Assembly (NCBI GenBank): GCA_017858295.1
Contig: JAFMBU010000100.1
Location: 1 to 6,200, forward strand
Direction of reading: 5' to 3'
DNA: 6,200 nt
Origin: Porticoccaceae bacterium
GTDB lineage: Bacteria; Pseudomonadota; Gammaproteobacteria; Pseudomonadales; Porticoccaceae
This document shows positions 6,198 to 6,200 of this stretch, piece after piece (positions within the stretch are counted from its first letter, which is position 1; each line of letters begins with the position of its first letter). Made by a program: the position numbers and the translations under genes. The notes under the pieces were generated by a model. The model saw only the letters and a program-made list of their open reading frames with translations, was not told the origin of the DNA and did not search any database.

Positions 6198-6200
6198 GCT

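Overview
The window is a tightly packed, single-strand block of central carbon metabolism. Five complete genes run leftwards on the minus strand in the order edd, glk, eda, zwf, pgl. A sixth minus-strand gene of unknown identity is cut off by the left edge. Together the five enzymes take free glucose to pyruvate plus glyceraldehyde-3-phosphate by the Entner-Doudoroff (ED) route: glucokinase (Glk), glucose-6-phosphate dehydrogenase (Zwf), 6-phosphogluconolactonase (Pgl), phosphogluconate dehydratase (Edd) and KDPG aldolase (Eda).

The proteins look gammaproteobacterial. Zwf, Eda, Glk and Edd follow the Escherichia coli/Pseudomonas forms closely in length and motifs, and Pgl is of the short Pseudomonas-like type. 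Coding DNA looks balanced in base composition while the spacers are AT-rich. This would fit a marine gammaproteobacterium of the Cellvibrionales/SAR92 or Alteromonadales kind, but that placement is an inference from general appearance.

Layout from right to left, in transcription order: edd begins 12 bases inside the right edge, so its promoter lies outside. glk follows edd after 2 bases. An 83-base spacer with a hairpin precedes eda, which starts with GTG behind a strong ribosome binding site. A further spacer of about 88 bases with a larger imperfect inverted repeat precedes zwf, whose best start is an internal ATG rather than the longest possible start. pgl follows zwf after 13 to 28 bases. 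A gene-free stretch of about 300 bases follows, with an 8-bp inverted repeat and a weak HexR-like sequence, and then the start of the unknown gene.

I see no mobile element, tRNA, rRNA, CRISPR array or toxin/defence gene, and no sign of a new biological system. The points worth a second look are the spacer hairpins, the start-site choices and the identity of the truncated left gene.
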